Origin: Dyella_B sp035486915
Lineage (GTDB): Bacteria; Pseudomonadota; Gammaproteobacteria; Xanthomonadales; Rhodanobacteraceae
Reading direction: 5' to 3'
DNA length: 30,075 bases
Assembly: GCF_035486915.1 (NCBI RefSeq)
Contig: NZ_DATHMR010000036.1
Span: 1-30,075 of the forward strand
The notes beneath the pieces are model-generated. The model did no database searches and was not told the DNA's origin. It was given only the letters and a program-made list of their open reading frames with translations. A program made the position numbers and the translations under genes. Positions 15,389 through 23,664 of this stretch are shown piece after piece (within the stretch, counting starts at the first letter, position 1; the number at the start of each line of letters is the position of its first letter).

Positions 15389-16237
15389 TCAGTTCTTACG
15401 TCGCAACGCGTTTCTGGAGATAGCGCAGAGCGCTCCGAGAAAAATCGCTGCGAATAGGCCCGCGCCCAGGATCAACACCGGATTCGGATACCCCGGATGG
15501 TCGGGCACGTAGACCGGCCACATCAGCGATGTTTCGTAGGTGTAGGCGGGGCTGAGTCGGGTGATGAGCTCGCTTCGCGCCATTTGCAGATCATGGATTT
15601 CCTGATTTCGGCTTGCCAGAAGCACGCTCGTCAACGTGGACGACTGCGTACCTTTGCCGGCATCACTCGATCCATCATGCAAGGACGCTGCCTGTAACGC
15701 ATCGCGCGTAGCAGTGGCGCGCTGCAATTCCGTTTGCACTTCGTCCAGGCGTTCTCGCGCGAGTGTCAAAGATACTGATTCGAGCTTCTGATGCACCGTT
15801 TGCAGCTGCACCACGGTTGCCGACGCCCACTGCCGCGCAAGCGCGGGCGACGTGGCGAGAACACGTAGCTTCACGAGTGGCCCCTCATACGTGAGCGGCT
15901 CGATCTTTAGGCTCTTACGATAAAGTCGGGCTTCGGGTGAGTCGGGAGATAGGCCGATACTTCGGGCAACCTCGTTCTGAAACGGAATCATCTGCATTCG
16001 ATCGATGACACGCATCATCGGCTCGACCTTGGGATCCTGCCCAATCGGCGCAGTGTCGACCTGTCCGATTTGTATCCAGGCCGTCGCCTCCCATTGCGGC
16101 TTGACGGCGTGCAGGTATGCGAACGTCAACGCTATGACAAGAATCATTGGCGCAACGAACCATTTCCACTCACGCACAAGAACACGCCACATATCGATCA
16201 GATAGACGTCGTCTTGTTCTACGGATGTGAAGTTCAT
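15389..16237 (-). CDS. Wzz-like polysaccharide chain-length determinant
   Basis: The protein has 282 residues from the ATG at 16237 (MNFTSVEQDDVYL); a longer frame to 16333 overlaps the upstream polymerase gene. It has the typical polysaccharide co-polymerase layout: a cytoplasmic N-terminus ('DDVYLIDMWRVLVREWKWF'), a first membrane helix at about residues 27-45, a long periplasmic domain with a coiled-coil-like Glu/Arg/Gln-rich stretch ('LARERLDEVQTELQRATATR'), a Pro-rich segment 'PDHPGYPNP', and a second membrane helix near the C-terminus. No cytoplasmic tyrosine kinase domain is attached, so it resembles Wzz (class 1) more than Wzc. It controls the length of polymer made by the adjacent Wzy-like polymerase. 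It starts 7 bp after the polymerase stop. Confidence 0.9.
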   Translation of the reverse strand: MNFTSVEQDDVYLIDMWRVLVREWKWFVAPMILVIALTFAYLHAVKPQWEATAWIQIGQVDTAPIGQDPKVEPMMRVIDRMQMIPFQNEVARSIGLSPDSPEARLYRKSLKIEPLTYEGPLVKLRVLATSPALARQWASATVVQLQTVHQKLESVSLTLARERLDEVQTELQRATATRDALQAASLHDGSSDAGKGTQSSTLTSVLLASRNQEIHDLQMARSELITRLSPAYTYETSLMWPVYVPDHPGYPNPVLILGAGLFAAIFLGALCAISRNALRRKN

Positions 16238-16244
16238 AAGGATA

Positions 16245-17417
16245 TTATCGAAGGAAGGGTCGGTGGGTAGAGGACGCCAAACCATGCGCGACATGCGTTT
16301 GCGAGGCGTTCCGGCTCGGAAGGCATGCAGCAAGAACCTGAAGCAGCAGGCAGAGCGCGATAAAGCTTAAGTTTGACCACGTGTAAGCTTGCGGTGCGAA
16401 AGGCGACATGACGCATACGTAAGACATGCGCAGAAAGATCAGCAGGTGGAACAGCGAAACGTTGCGTCGCAGAAGTCGCACGCTCCAGAGCAGCATGGCG
16501 TACAACACCACCACGGAGATGACGGCACCGGCCGGACCGGCCGCCATCAGAAATGGGAGGAATTCTGTGCCTACGTTGATGTTCGACGCATCCAGTGGAA
16601 TATCCGTTCCAGCTGTTGCGACAGAACCGCTAAGCGGTACGAGTTGATTGATGAGGAAGCTGGCGTTGCTGTAATGCTTCGCGAATAGGGCGCCAAAGTT
16701 GTACGGGCCGGCGCTCATGTAGAGCAGCAGCCATTTCACGCCCTGTGGTGCCGCGTGGTATGCCCTGTTGAAGGGTAGCGCCACCGTGTCCAGGGTACCC
16801 GAGCGCAGCGTGCCGAGTACCGAGAAAGCCGTTGCGCCAATCAGCGCGAGAAAGATAATGGTCTTCCATGGCAGCGGCTTCGCCGTATCCCGGCGAAACA
16901 GGATGACAAGCGCGAAGGAATACAGCGTCGCAAAGATCCTGTTTCGATCAATGACAACCACGGGAAATATCAGGCCAATGACGATAAGCAGATTGCGTAG
17001 CCATCTGCTTCTCACGCAGAGCATCCCGACAGGGGGAAGTATCCAGCATAAATTGGATATGTGGCGTATGTGCTCGCGCCCTCCCTCCATCGTGGCGTAC
17101 GACGAAGGATTGTCGAACAGCGGTATCGGAAACAGCGCGATATCCAGCACACAGAAAACGACAATGACGGCGGAGAAGGCAAGAGCGACGAAGGCTTCCC
17201 TGGTGCCGACATAGCGGTGCGATCTGAACCGTGCGATCGGTGGAATGCGTACACCCGTCCATGCGTCAAACACAACGACGGCCATCGCTGTCGCGGCGAG
17301 CACAAAGATGCCTTCCGTGTAACCGGCGGGCAGATCGTAGGTCAACAAGGTCAACCCACACGTCAGAAGAATGGGTATGCCCAGATAGAACGATGGAAGG
17401 CGCAGGATCTTTCTCAT
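16245..17417 (-). CDS. Wzy-like O-antigen/polysaccharide polymerase
   Basis: This 390-residue polytopic inner-membrane protein has about nine to ten hydrophobic helices and no enzymatic motif beyond the general Wzy pattern. There is a periplasmic loop rich in polar residues between helices ('LFDNPSSYATMEGG') and a second long loop ('NASFLINQLVPLSG'). Wzy proteins are poorly conserved in sequence. The assignment rests on topology, length, and location between the chain-length gene and a glycosyltransferase and Wzx flippase. It should join lipid-linked repeat units in the periplasm. The ATG at 17417 overlaps the stop of the glycosyltransferase gene by 4 nt (ATGA). Confidence 0.8.
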   Translation of the reverse strand: MRKILRLPSFYLGIPILLTCGLTLLTYDLPAGYTEGIFVLAATAMAVVVFDAWTGVRIPPIARFRSHRYVGTREAFVALAFSAVIVVFCVLDIALFPIPLFDNPSSYATMEGGREHIRHISNLCWILPPVGMLCVRSRWLRNLLIVIGLIFPVVVIDRNRIFATLYSFALVILFRRDTAKPLPWKTIIFLALIGATAFSVLGTLRSGTLDTVALPFNRAYHAAPQGVKWLLLYMSAGPYNFGALFAKHYSNASFLINQLVPLSGSVATAGTDIPLDASNINVGTEFLPFLMAAGPAGAVISVVVLYAMLLWSVRLLRRNVSLFHLLIFLRMSYVCVMSPFAPQAYTWSNLSFIALCLLLQVLAACLPSRNASQTHVAHGLASSTHRPFLR

Positions 17418-18343
17418 GCCTTCCTCAGCACAACGTGGCCGGCGGGCTGCCTTAGCTTGGAAATGACTATCAACAACATGTAAGCAGTCATATGAAATAA
17501 CAACGGGCTGATCCGTCGCTGCAGAAATGCGATCTTCGCCCCGATGAAATGCGATTGCGCCTTAAGCAATGTCTTGTAGGGCTCCTGGAACAGCCGCGAT
17601 CGCTGCACTGCCACTCGCCGTGACTCGATCAGGTTCACAATCCGTGTCGCTCGGTGTCGCGTTTTGCTCAGGTTGGCGCCGTGAAGACGGTAGGCGCATA
17701 CGCTGACGTCGATAAAGCCAAGCGCATCACGCGCAGCAAGTCGCAGGAAGAAGTCCCAATCATCGATGCGCAGGCCTTCGGTCCAGCGGTCCACCGTGTC
17801 GAGCGCGCTCTTTCGAATCAGTGCGACGGGACCACCGACGGCCCACTGACTGATTACCGCACGCCGTATACCTTCGGTCGAGCTGTAAAGCTTCTTGTTT
17901 GCACCGTGCAGATCGCGCATGCCGCTGTCGTGCAATCGATTCCCTTGTTGATCGACAACGACACAATCGCCGATCACGGCATGTTTGGACGGGTGAATCT
18001 GCAGGTAACGAACCTGTGCCTCCATGCCGCCGGGAAGCAGGTAGTCGTCGCTCGCACCCAGTCGCAGGTATTGTCCGTGCGCTCGTGCGGCCAGCTCGTT
18101 GAGCGTTGCGGCGATACCGCGATTGCTGTGATGCGCATACTCGATATGCAATTCATGCTTGTGCGCGGCGATCCATTCGACGATCTTCGCACTCGTGTCG
18201 TCCGTCGATCCGTCATCGATGATGATGATTTCCTTCGACGGATATGGATCTTCCAGCACGCTGTCCAGGCACCGCTGCACAAAACGTTCGTGGTTGTAAG
18301 CGGGGATGAGCACGGATACCAGCGGCAACGTGTCAGCTGTCAT
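17414..18343 (-). CDS. GT2-family glycosyltransferase
   Basis: The protein has 309 residues from the ATG at 18343 (MTADTLPLVSVLIPAYN); an upstream extension to 18490 overlaps the flippase gene and is rejected. It is a GT-A fold inverting transferase: 'VSVLIPAYNHERFVQRCLDS', 'IIIIDDGSTDDTSAKI' (nucleotide-binding Asp residues), 'LRLGASDDYLL' (the D-x-D-like site) and 'LRIDDWDFFLRLA' (acceptor/catalytic region). The C-terminal end has a hydrophobic stretch ('LLFHMTAYMLLIVISKL') that may be a membrane anchor. It probably adds a sugar to the growing repeat unit. Its start and end both overlap neighbouring genes by 4 nt. Confidence 0.9.
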   Translation of the reverse strand: MTADTLPLVSVLIPAYNHERFVQRCLDSVLEDPYPSKEIIIIDDGSTDDTSAKIVEWIAAHKHELHIEYAHHSNRGIAATLNELAARAHGQYLRLGASDDYLLPGGMEAQVRYLQIHPSKHAVIGDCVVVDQQGNRLHDSGMRDLHGANKKLYSSTEGIRRAVISQWAVGGPVALIRKSALDTVDRWTEGLRIDDWDFFLRLAARDALGFIDVSVCAYRLHGANLSKTRHRATRIVNLIESRRVAVQRSRLFQEPYKTLLKAQSHFIGAKIAFLQRRISPLLFHMTAYMLLIVISKLRQPAGHVVLRKA

Positions 18344-19590
18344 ATCGCCCCCAGATAGCGCCGTGCCACACCGATGTTGAATAGCAGGTAGAGCAGATAA
18401 TTCACGGCGAACGCGTACATGGCTCCTATAAGCCCAAAGGACGCGGTGAAGACGTAGACCAGTGCGAGATAGCTGACAGCGAACACGCATTCGGAGACGA
18501 CAAACAGCCGCGTCATAGCTTTTGCAAGCATGAGATAGGACAGAACAAACGAAGCGACCTTCAATACATCACCCACTAATTGAGGCCCGTACAGCGGATT
18601 GGCGGAAGCAAAATTGGCGTTGAACAGCCATTGCGTCACGTCGTCTCTCAGCAGATACACGAGCGCCGCCAGAACGATGACTGCCGGTATGAGGTACCGG
18701 TAAGCGCTACGAAGTTCGATGACCAGCGATTTGCGCTCGTGCGTCGATGCCAGTTTTGGAAGGTAGTAAATGTTGATCGCGGTGGTCAGGAATAAAAGAT
18801 ACGCATCGGATACCTTGCTGACCGCCTGCCAATAACCGACCTGTTCCCATCCGAACTGCGTGGCGAGATGGTTGCGTACAACGATGTTGACCAAGGGTGG
18901 GAGTAACGCGGACGTCAACGTCATCAACGAAAATGCAGCGAGGCGCGTTGTCATTTCCCGATCGAAGCGCATGCGCAGCATGTTTCGCTGGAAATAAGGG
19001 CTGCGCCACCATGCCGGCAATCCCACTGCAAGCGTCAAGACCTGCCCGACAACCAGGGCAAGCAGCGCACCGTAAAGATGGAGCCAGCGCGACAGGCCGA
19101 TAACCATGGCCACGCTGAGCAGCGATCCCACTACCTGAATGAGCGCGAGGCGCCTGACATCCATGAAGCCGTTGATCACCGACAGGATGTAATTGATCAG
19201 CGCGATGCCAAGTTGTGCGACCGCCAATATGCGAATGAGGTTTTCGTAGCGAGGATCGTCCAACAACCACACGGCAAGTTGCCGGCTGAAGATTAGCGCC
19301 GCGCATCCCATCACGCAGGAGGCACACAGCGCGTACCAAAGCGCAGCAGCCAGCAAGCGTGACAGCCGCCGCGCATCGTCGCGATATTCCGCCACGTATT
19401 TCACGATGCCTGCGCTGATACCGCCGCCGGCCAATACCGCGAGCAGCGACATCAGGCTCATGAATTGCCCCAGTTTGCCCACGCCTGCGGGACCGGCAAA
19501 CCACGCCACAAGCTTGATGACGACCAAGCCCGCGAGCAGGCGCGAAGCCGTGGCGATGCCCGTATAGAACCCGGTGCGCACGATATTCAT
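18340..19590 (-). CDS. Wzx-type lipid-linked oligosaccharide flippase (WzxE-like)
   Basis: The protein has 416 residues from the ATG at 19590 (MNIVRTGFYTGIATASRLL). It is a MATE/MOP superfamily protein with about 12 membrane helices. The opening 'TGFYTGIATASRLLAGLVVIKLVAWFAGPAGVGKLGQF' region (residues 5-42) matches WzxE and related O-antigen translocases. The charged loop 'SPYFQRNMLRMRFDRE' and 'LVNIVVRNHLATQFGWEQVGYWQA' are also characteristic. It flips the completed undecaprenyl-linked repeat unit from the cytoplasm to the periplasm. It overlaps the aminotransferase gene upstream and the GT2 gene downstream by 4 nt each. Confidence 0.93.
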   Translation of the reverse strand: MNIVRTGFYTGIATASRLLAGLVVIKLVAWFAGPAGVGKLGQFMSLMSLLAVLAGGGISAGIVKYVAEYRDDARRLSRLLAAALWYALCASCVMGCAALIFSRQLAVWLLDDPRYENLIRILAVAQLGIALINYILSVINGFMDVRRLALIQVVGSLLSVAMVIGLSRWLHLYGALLALVVGQVLTLAVGLPAWWRSPYFQRNMLRMRFDREMTTRLAAFSLMTLTSALLPPLVNIVVRNHLATQFGWEQVGYWQAVSKVSDAYLLFLTTAINIYYLPKLASTHERKSLVIELRSAYRYLIPAVIVLAALVYLLRDDVTQWLFNANFASANPLYGPQLVGDVLKVASFVLSYLMLAKAMTRLFVVSECVFAVSYLALVYVFTASFGLIGAMYAFAVNYLLYLLFNIGVARRYLGAI

Positions 19591-20699
19591 GCATCGCGCT
19601 CGAATGACTGGCACGCGGCGATTACACGGTCGACGTCGTCGCTACTCATGGTCGGTCCCATGGGTAGGCTGAGCACTTCCTTATGCAATTGTTCCGTCAA
19701 TGGCAAATGCACGTGTTGCAGGCTTGCATAGGCCGGCTGCCGATGTGGCGGAATGGGGTAGTGCACCAGTGTCTGAATACCCTGCGTAGACAAGTGCTTT
19801 TGCAACGCATCGCGATGCGCCGAACGCACGACGAAAAGATGCCATGCGTGGCTTTCTTCAATGCTCACTTCAGGCAGTCGAACCAGCGGATGCCGGATAA
19901 GCTCGCGGTAGCGGAGCGCGATGCGCCTACGTTGCCGGGTGTCTTCGTCGAGATGGGCGAGTTTCACGCGCAGCATCGCGGCCTGGATTTCATCCAGCCG
20001 CGAATTGATGCCTTGATAGAGATGCTGATACTTCACCTCGGAGCCGTAATTGCGTAGTGCATGGATGCGTTGAAGCAGATCGTCGTTGTTGGTCACGACG
20101 GCTCCGCCATCACCCAGTGCTCCGAGGTTTTTTGCGGGGAAGAAGCTGAAAGCGGCCGCATCACCGAATGCGCCCGCCTTGCGCAGCTCCCTCGCCGCAC
20201 CGTGTGCCTGGGCAGCGTCTTCGATCAGAAGAAGGCCATGCCGTGACGCCAGCTCTGCCAACCTCGGCATATCCGCCAACTGGCCATAGAGATGCACGGC
20301 CATGATCGCGCGGGTGCGCGGGCCAATCGCCGCTTCCACACTTATCGGATCGATGTTGAAGGTGACCGGGTCCGGTTCCACCGGTACGGGTATCAACCGG
20401 TTGTCGGTGATGGCCAGAATGGTCGCTATGAAGGTGTTGCCGGGAACGATGACTTCGTCACCTTCCTTGAGTACACCCAGTTCTTTGTATCCGCGGAGAA
20501 TCAACGACAAGGCATCCAGCCCATTGCCGACACCCACGGCGTGCTGCACGCCGCAATACGAAGCAAATTCTTTTTCGAATGCGGCCAGCTCTTCACCCAG
20601 AATGTATCGGCCAGAATCGATCACGCGCGCGGCTGCCGCCTTGAGCTGATCGGCGTAACGTGCATTGATCGCCCCTGCATCGAGGAATGGGACGTTCAT
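19587..20699 (-). CDS. DegT/DnrJ/EryC1/StrS aminotransferase (FdtB/QdtB-like)
   Basis: The protein has 370 residues from the ATG at 20699 (MNVPFLDAGAINARY), which overlaps the upstream GNAT gene by 4 nt. It is a PLP-dependent sugar aminotransferase: 'VGVGNGLDALSLILRG' binds phosphate, D161 ('LLLIEDAAQAHGA') contacts the PLP ring and Lys190 in 'FSFFPAKNLGALGDGG' is the Schiff-base lysine. The G-A-L-G-D-G-G form of the latter motif is that of FdtB, QdtB and related 3-aminotransferases. With the FdtA/QdtA-type ketoisomerase in the same operon it should convert dTDP-3-keto-6-deoxyhexose to dTDP-3-amino-3,6-dideoxyhexose (Fuc3N or Qui3N). The gal/glc stereochemistry cannot be decided from these genes. 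Confidence 0.9.
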   Translation of the reverse strand: MNVPFLDAGAINARYADQLKAAAARVIDSGRYILGEELAAFEKEFASYCGVQHAVGVGNGLDALSLILRGYKELGVLKEGDEVIVPGNTFIATILAITDNRLIPVPVEPDPVTFNIDPISVEAAIGPRTRAIMAVHLYGQLADMPRLAELASRHGLLLIEDAAQAHGAARELRKAGAFGDAAAFSFFPAKNLGALGDGGAVVTNNDDLLQRIHALRNYGSEVKYQHLYQGINSRLDEIQAAMLRVKLAHLDEDTRQRRRIALRYRELIRHPLVRLPEVSIEESHAWHLFVVRSAHRDALQKHLSTQGIQTLVHYPIPPHRQPAYASLQHVHLPLTEQLHKEVLSLPMGPTMSSDDVDRVIAACQSFERDA

Positions 20700-21637
20700 C
20701 GGAGCACCCATTCATAAAAGTCGTGCACGACGGCGCGCGCGCCAAAATACTCTTTCTGCGCGATCAGTCCGCCGTTGAGATGAGTTCCGTCCTCTTCCGA
20801 TGAAATGCCGAAGCTGAAGTACTCCCTGTCTGCGTAGGTGCTGTTGATCAGCTCAGCCAAAAGAAAGCTGAGCGCCTCCGAGCGACGCCCGTCCTCGGAC
20901 GATGCCATGTATTGCGTATGCACAGCCCTGCCAAAGTCATAGACGAGCGCGCCGGCATGCAACGCATTGCCCACGCGCGCTTCGTGCAAAACGATGTTTT
21001 GAGGAAAGCGTTTCTGCAGCAGGTACAACTCCTGCAAACTGTGTGTCGGTACAGCGTGGTGCTTGCGAAGCGCCTCGGTCAGCAGGGAATGGAATTCGGC
21101 GACATCGTCGCCCACCTGAATGCGTACGCCGGCTTTGCGCGCCTTGCTGATCGACTGCTTGCGACCTTCGCTGAAGTGAAAGGGTGCCTGCAGTGAAATT
21201 ACCGACGATATATCGCGACGTTTCAGCTTGGCTCCCAATCGGTGCAATGCATACAGGTCTTCTTCTGCCGGGCAGCGGTGGAAGACATGCGGAATCGCCT
21301 TGTAGACGAGGCGTTCGACGCCCAGCGCACGATAGTGATCGCCCACCGCTTGAAAGACGGCCAGTGTCGATTCGGCTCGCAGTGCAGGGGTTGCAATGAG
21401 GCCAGCATAGGTAAGTCCGGCATGACTGATAACCTCATTGCCGCGCAGGTTCGCAGGAAAGACAGCTTCGATGTCGCCGTCGCGCTCGATCACGAGCGAC
21501 GTATCGACAAAGCGATCCGCGTGATAGTCCATGTAGCCGCGTCGATGCAGAAAGTTGCCATTGCGGGAGCGACCGATCAATGCGTCCCACGCGCCGGCAT
21601 CGGACGGCGCATAGGGCCTAACCGTAAACATGAGCAT
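20696..21637 (-). CDS. FemAB/GNAT-fold acyltransferase
   Basis: This protein of about 313 residues matches the Acetyltransf_6/FemAB-like GNAT fold: 'VRPYAPSDAGAWDALI', 'NFLHRRGYMDYHADRF', then 'SISKARKAGVRIQVG' and 'AGALVYDFGRAVHTQYMASSEDGRR', the C-terminal half of the fold where such enzymes bind the acyl donor. These proteins transfer amino-acyl or acyl groups, often to cell-wall or exopolysaccharide amines. In this operon it may acylate the 3-amino sugar. Two in-frame ATGs (21637 and 21631) are possible starts; both overlap the end of the upstream beta-propeller gene. Confidence 0.8.
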   Translation of the reverse strand: MLMFTVRPYAPSDAGAWDALIGRSRNGNFLHRRGYMDYHADRFVDTSLVIERDGDIEAVFPANLRGNEVISHAGLTYAGLIATPALRAESTLAVFQAVGDHYRALGVERLVYKAIPHVFHRCPAEEDLYALHRLGAKLKRRDISSVISLQAPFHFSEGRKQSISKARKAGVRIQVGDDVAEFHSLLTEALRKHHAVPTHSLQELYLLQKRFPQNIVLHEARVGNALHAGALVYDFGRAVHTQYMASSEDGRRSEALSFLLAELINSTYADREYFSFGISSEEDGTHLNGGLIAQKEYFGARAVVHDFYEWVLR

Positions 21638-22571
21638 CGCCCGCTACGCTGGCACGTTCCATCTCGGCGACGCCGAAGCCGTCCATGCCCATGTCGTTGC
21701 CGTTGTAGAACATCAACCACTTATCGCGGTGTTCGATCATCGCCGGGTAACAGATGGTGCGCGAATCCCAGCCGCTGTCGGATAGCGAGATACCTAAGTC
21801 TTCGTCGTGACGTTCCCAGTTCACGCCATCGTCGCTGTAGGCAACACCGGGGAAGTATTCGCCGGTGGTGTTGCCGCGCGTAAAGTACATGACATATCGG
21901 TCATCGAATCGATGCACGCGCGGACGTCCAATGCGATATTCCGTGCCTCGCGGGCGCAGGCAGATATGATCATGGCGTGGGATGTTTTTCAGATCGTCCG
22001 TCTCCACGCAACGAATGTGATAACGCGGGTAGACACGGCCATCGATGTTTTCCCAGTCGTCTCCCACGGCGTACCAGAGCCGCCAGCGATTGTTCTCTCG
22101 CAGTACCGAATGCACCGCACCGATGGTGCTGCGGCCGTGCGCGCGATCGAGAATCGGAGTGTCCTGCACGCGCCGAAAATGCAGGCCGCCGTCGTGCGAC
22201 AAGGCAAGACCGGTGAATGCCAGAAACTTCGCTTTCGCGACACGCTGGAAGCCGACGTAGAACAGGTATAGGCCATCCGGACCATCGATGACATCGCCGA
22301 GGATGACACCATGATCGTCGAAGCACCCGGCACGGCCGATATCCAGTACCGGTTGCTGGCTCACGCCCACTACGGATGCAGGATCGTCCGCGAGCACATC
22401 CACATAGCCGATACGACTTACGCCGTCCTCATCCCGGAAACCTGCGTAGACACGGATCACTTCGTCACTGATGCGGTACGGCGTGGGGGTCAGCGCTGAA
22501 TGACGCATCCACCCGCCCACGCCATGTCGCGCAGTGTCGAAGACCAATCCCTTCTTGCTCCATGTGTGCAT
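21618..22571 (-). CDS. Five-bladed beta-propeller glycosidase-like protein (GH43/GH32/GH130-like)
   Basis: The protein has 317 residues from the ATG at 22571 (MHTWSKKGLVFD); a longer frame to 22844 overlaps the upstream gene. It shows the repeated blade pattern of the clan of five-bladed propeller glycosidases and phosphorylases: 'VIRVYAGFRDEDGVSRIGYV', 'GCFDDHGVILGDVIDGPDGL', 'GLALSHDGGLHFRRV', 'PGVAYSDDGVNWERHDEDLG' and 'DSRTICYPAMIEHRDKWLMF'. No signal peptide is present, so it should act in the cytoplasm. Catalytic acids cannot be assigned with confidence. Similar proteins are found in O-antigen loci with no proven activity; it may be a glycosidase, phosphorylase or transferase. Confidence 0.65.
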   Translation of the reverse strand: MHTWSKKGLVFDTARHGVGGWMRHSALTPTPYRISDEVIRVYAGFRDEDGVSRIGYVDVLADDPASVVGVSQQPVLDIGRAGCFDDHGVILGDVIDGPDGLYLFYVGFQRVAKAKFLAFTGLALSHDGGLHFRRVQDTPILDRAHGRSTIGAVHSVLRENNRWRLWYAVGDDWENIDGRVYPRYHIRCVETDDLKNIPRHDHICLRPRGTEYRIGRPRVHRFDDRYVMYFTRGNTTGEYFPGVAYSDDGVNWERHDEDLGISLSDSGWDSRTICYPAMIEHRDKWLMFYNGNDMGMDGFGVAEMERASVAGDAHVYG

Positions 22572-22576
22572 ACGAT

Positions 22577-23242
22577 TCAAAGCTTCACGGCGAGACTGGA
22601 TTTGTCCGGGAGCGCGCGCGCGGGCGATCCCACATAGATGCGGCCTGACTCGGTATCGCGAGTAACCAGTGCGCCCGCACCAATCACGTTGTCTTCTGCG
22701 ACTTTGACGTGATCGTTGAATGTCGCATTGACACCGATGAAACAGTTCTCGCCGATGTCGCAGTAACCGGAGATAACGGCATGCGATGCCACGAACACGT
22801 TGTCGCGCAAAACGGTGCGATGCCCGACGTGATTTCCACTCCACAGAATGCAGTTGTTACCGATAGTGACGAATGGCTGGATGACGTTGTTCTCGAAGAT
22901 GAAGCAGTTCTCTCCCACCTCGGCATTACGCCAGACAAAAGCGCGCGAGCTCACATAGGTGGCGAGTCGGTAGCCCTTGCGTCGGGCGTCGCGATAGAGC
23001 CGCGTGCGAAGACGATTGAGCTGGCTGGCCGGTATAGCCACGAAAGCGTCGTGATCTTGCGGCGGATACGTCTCTTCCAATGTTTCGTATTCCACTACGG
23101 GACGATCCGCCAGGACCGGTTGCGACAGGTATTCGCGCTCGACGCTGAAAGCGACAACCTCGTACGGACTGTCGTGTTCGAAATATTCGCAGGCGATCTG
23201 TGCGAACTCGCCCGCACCGATAAGCACTAGCCGCCTGCGCAT
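22577..23242 (-). CDS. PglD/NeuD-like sugar acyltransferase
   Basis: This 221-residue protein has two domains. An N-terminal Rossmann-like nucleotide-sugar-binding domain contains 'LVLIGAGEFAQIACEYFEHD'. A left-handed beta-helix of hexapeptide repeats covers about residues 95-210 ('AEVGENCFIFENNVIQPFV', 'TIGNNCILWSGNHVGHRTVL', 'CDIGENCFIGVNATFNDHV'). The motif 'SGNHVGHRT' carries the conserved catalytic His typical of PglD/NeuD-like acetyl-CoA-dependent sugar acyltransferases. It is cytoplasmic and likely trimeric. Between the ketoisomerase and aminotransferase genes it is the best candidate for N-acetylating the 3-amino sugar, although FdtC/QdtC enzymes usually lack this Rossmann domain, so O-acylation is an alternative. 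It overlaps the upstream gene by 16 nt. Confidence 0.85.
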   Translation of the reverse strand: MRRRLVLIGAGEFAQIACEYFEHDSPYEVVAFSVEREYLSQPVLADRPVVEYETLEETYPPQDHDAFVAIPASQLNRLRTRLYRDARRKGYRLATYVSSRAFVWRNAEVGENCFIFENNVIQPFVTIGNNCILWSGNHVGHRTVLRDNVFVASHAVISGYCDIGENCFIGVNATFNDHVKVAEDNVIGAGALVTRDTESGRIYVGSPARALPDKSSLAVKL

Positions 23243-23664
23243 GCAGTCATGTCCTCCAGGTACAACATACCCCTCACCTCGCGAAGAAACGCCGCATAGT
23301 CAGTGATGTAATCGGCCGGGTCGTAAAGCTGATCCGCCAGAACCATCAGTACGCAGTCGTCGCTGAAGTTGTAGAGCTCGCGCCACACCATGCTGCCGAT
23401 GAGCAATCCTTGCGTCGGATCGTCGAGTACAACTTCGACCGGCCCATTGCCATCGTCCAGCAGCATGGTCAGAGATCCGCGTAACGCCACCGCCATCTGA
23501 TTGAGGTGGCGATGCGCATGCTGCCCGCGATGCACGTCGTTTTTTGTTGCGAACAGGTAATACACGCGCCGGATGTCGAAGGGCACGTTTCGATTTTCTT
23601 CCAACGCGATCAGCATGCCGCGATGGTCGCCATGCTTTTGCAACGAAATGCGTTCGATTTCCAT
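23227..23664 (-). CDS. dTDP-4-oxo-6-deoxyglucose 3,4-ketoisomerase (FdtA/QdtA, WxcM C-terminal type)
   Basis: The protein has 145 residues from the ATG at 23664 (MEIERISLQKHGDHRGML). It is a cupin of the FdtA family: 'GDHRGMLIALEENRNVPFDI', 'RRVYYLF', 'HRGQHAHRHLNQMAVALRG' with the catalytic His pair H49 and H51, and the C-terminal 'VMVWREL'-type region reading 'GSMVWRELYNFSDDCVLMVL'. It shifts the keto group from C4 to C3 of dTDP-4-keto-6-deoxyglucose, the first committed step to dTDP-Fuc3N or Qui3N. It is the 5'-most gene of the operon; the rmlA/rmlB genes for its substrate are not in the window. Longer starts upstream (to 23724) are atypical. Confidence 0.92.
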   Translation of the reverse strand: MEIERISLQKHGDHRGMLIALEENRNVPFDIRRVYYLFATKNDVHRGQHAHRHLNQMAVALRGSLTMLLDDGNGPVEVVLDDPTQGLLIGSMVWRELYNFSDDCVLMVLADQLYDPADYITDYAAFLREVRGMLYLEDMTACAGG

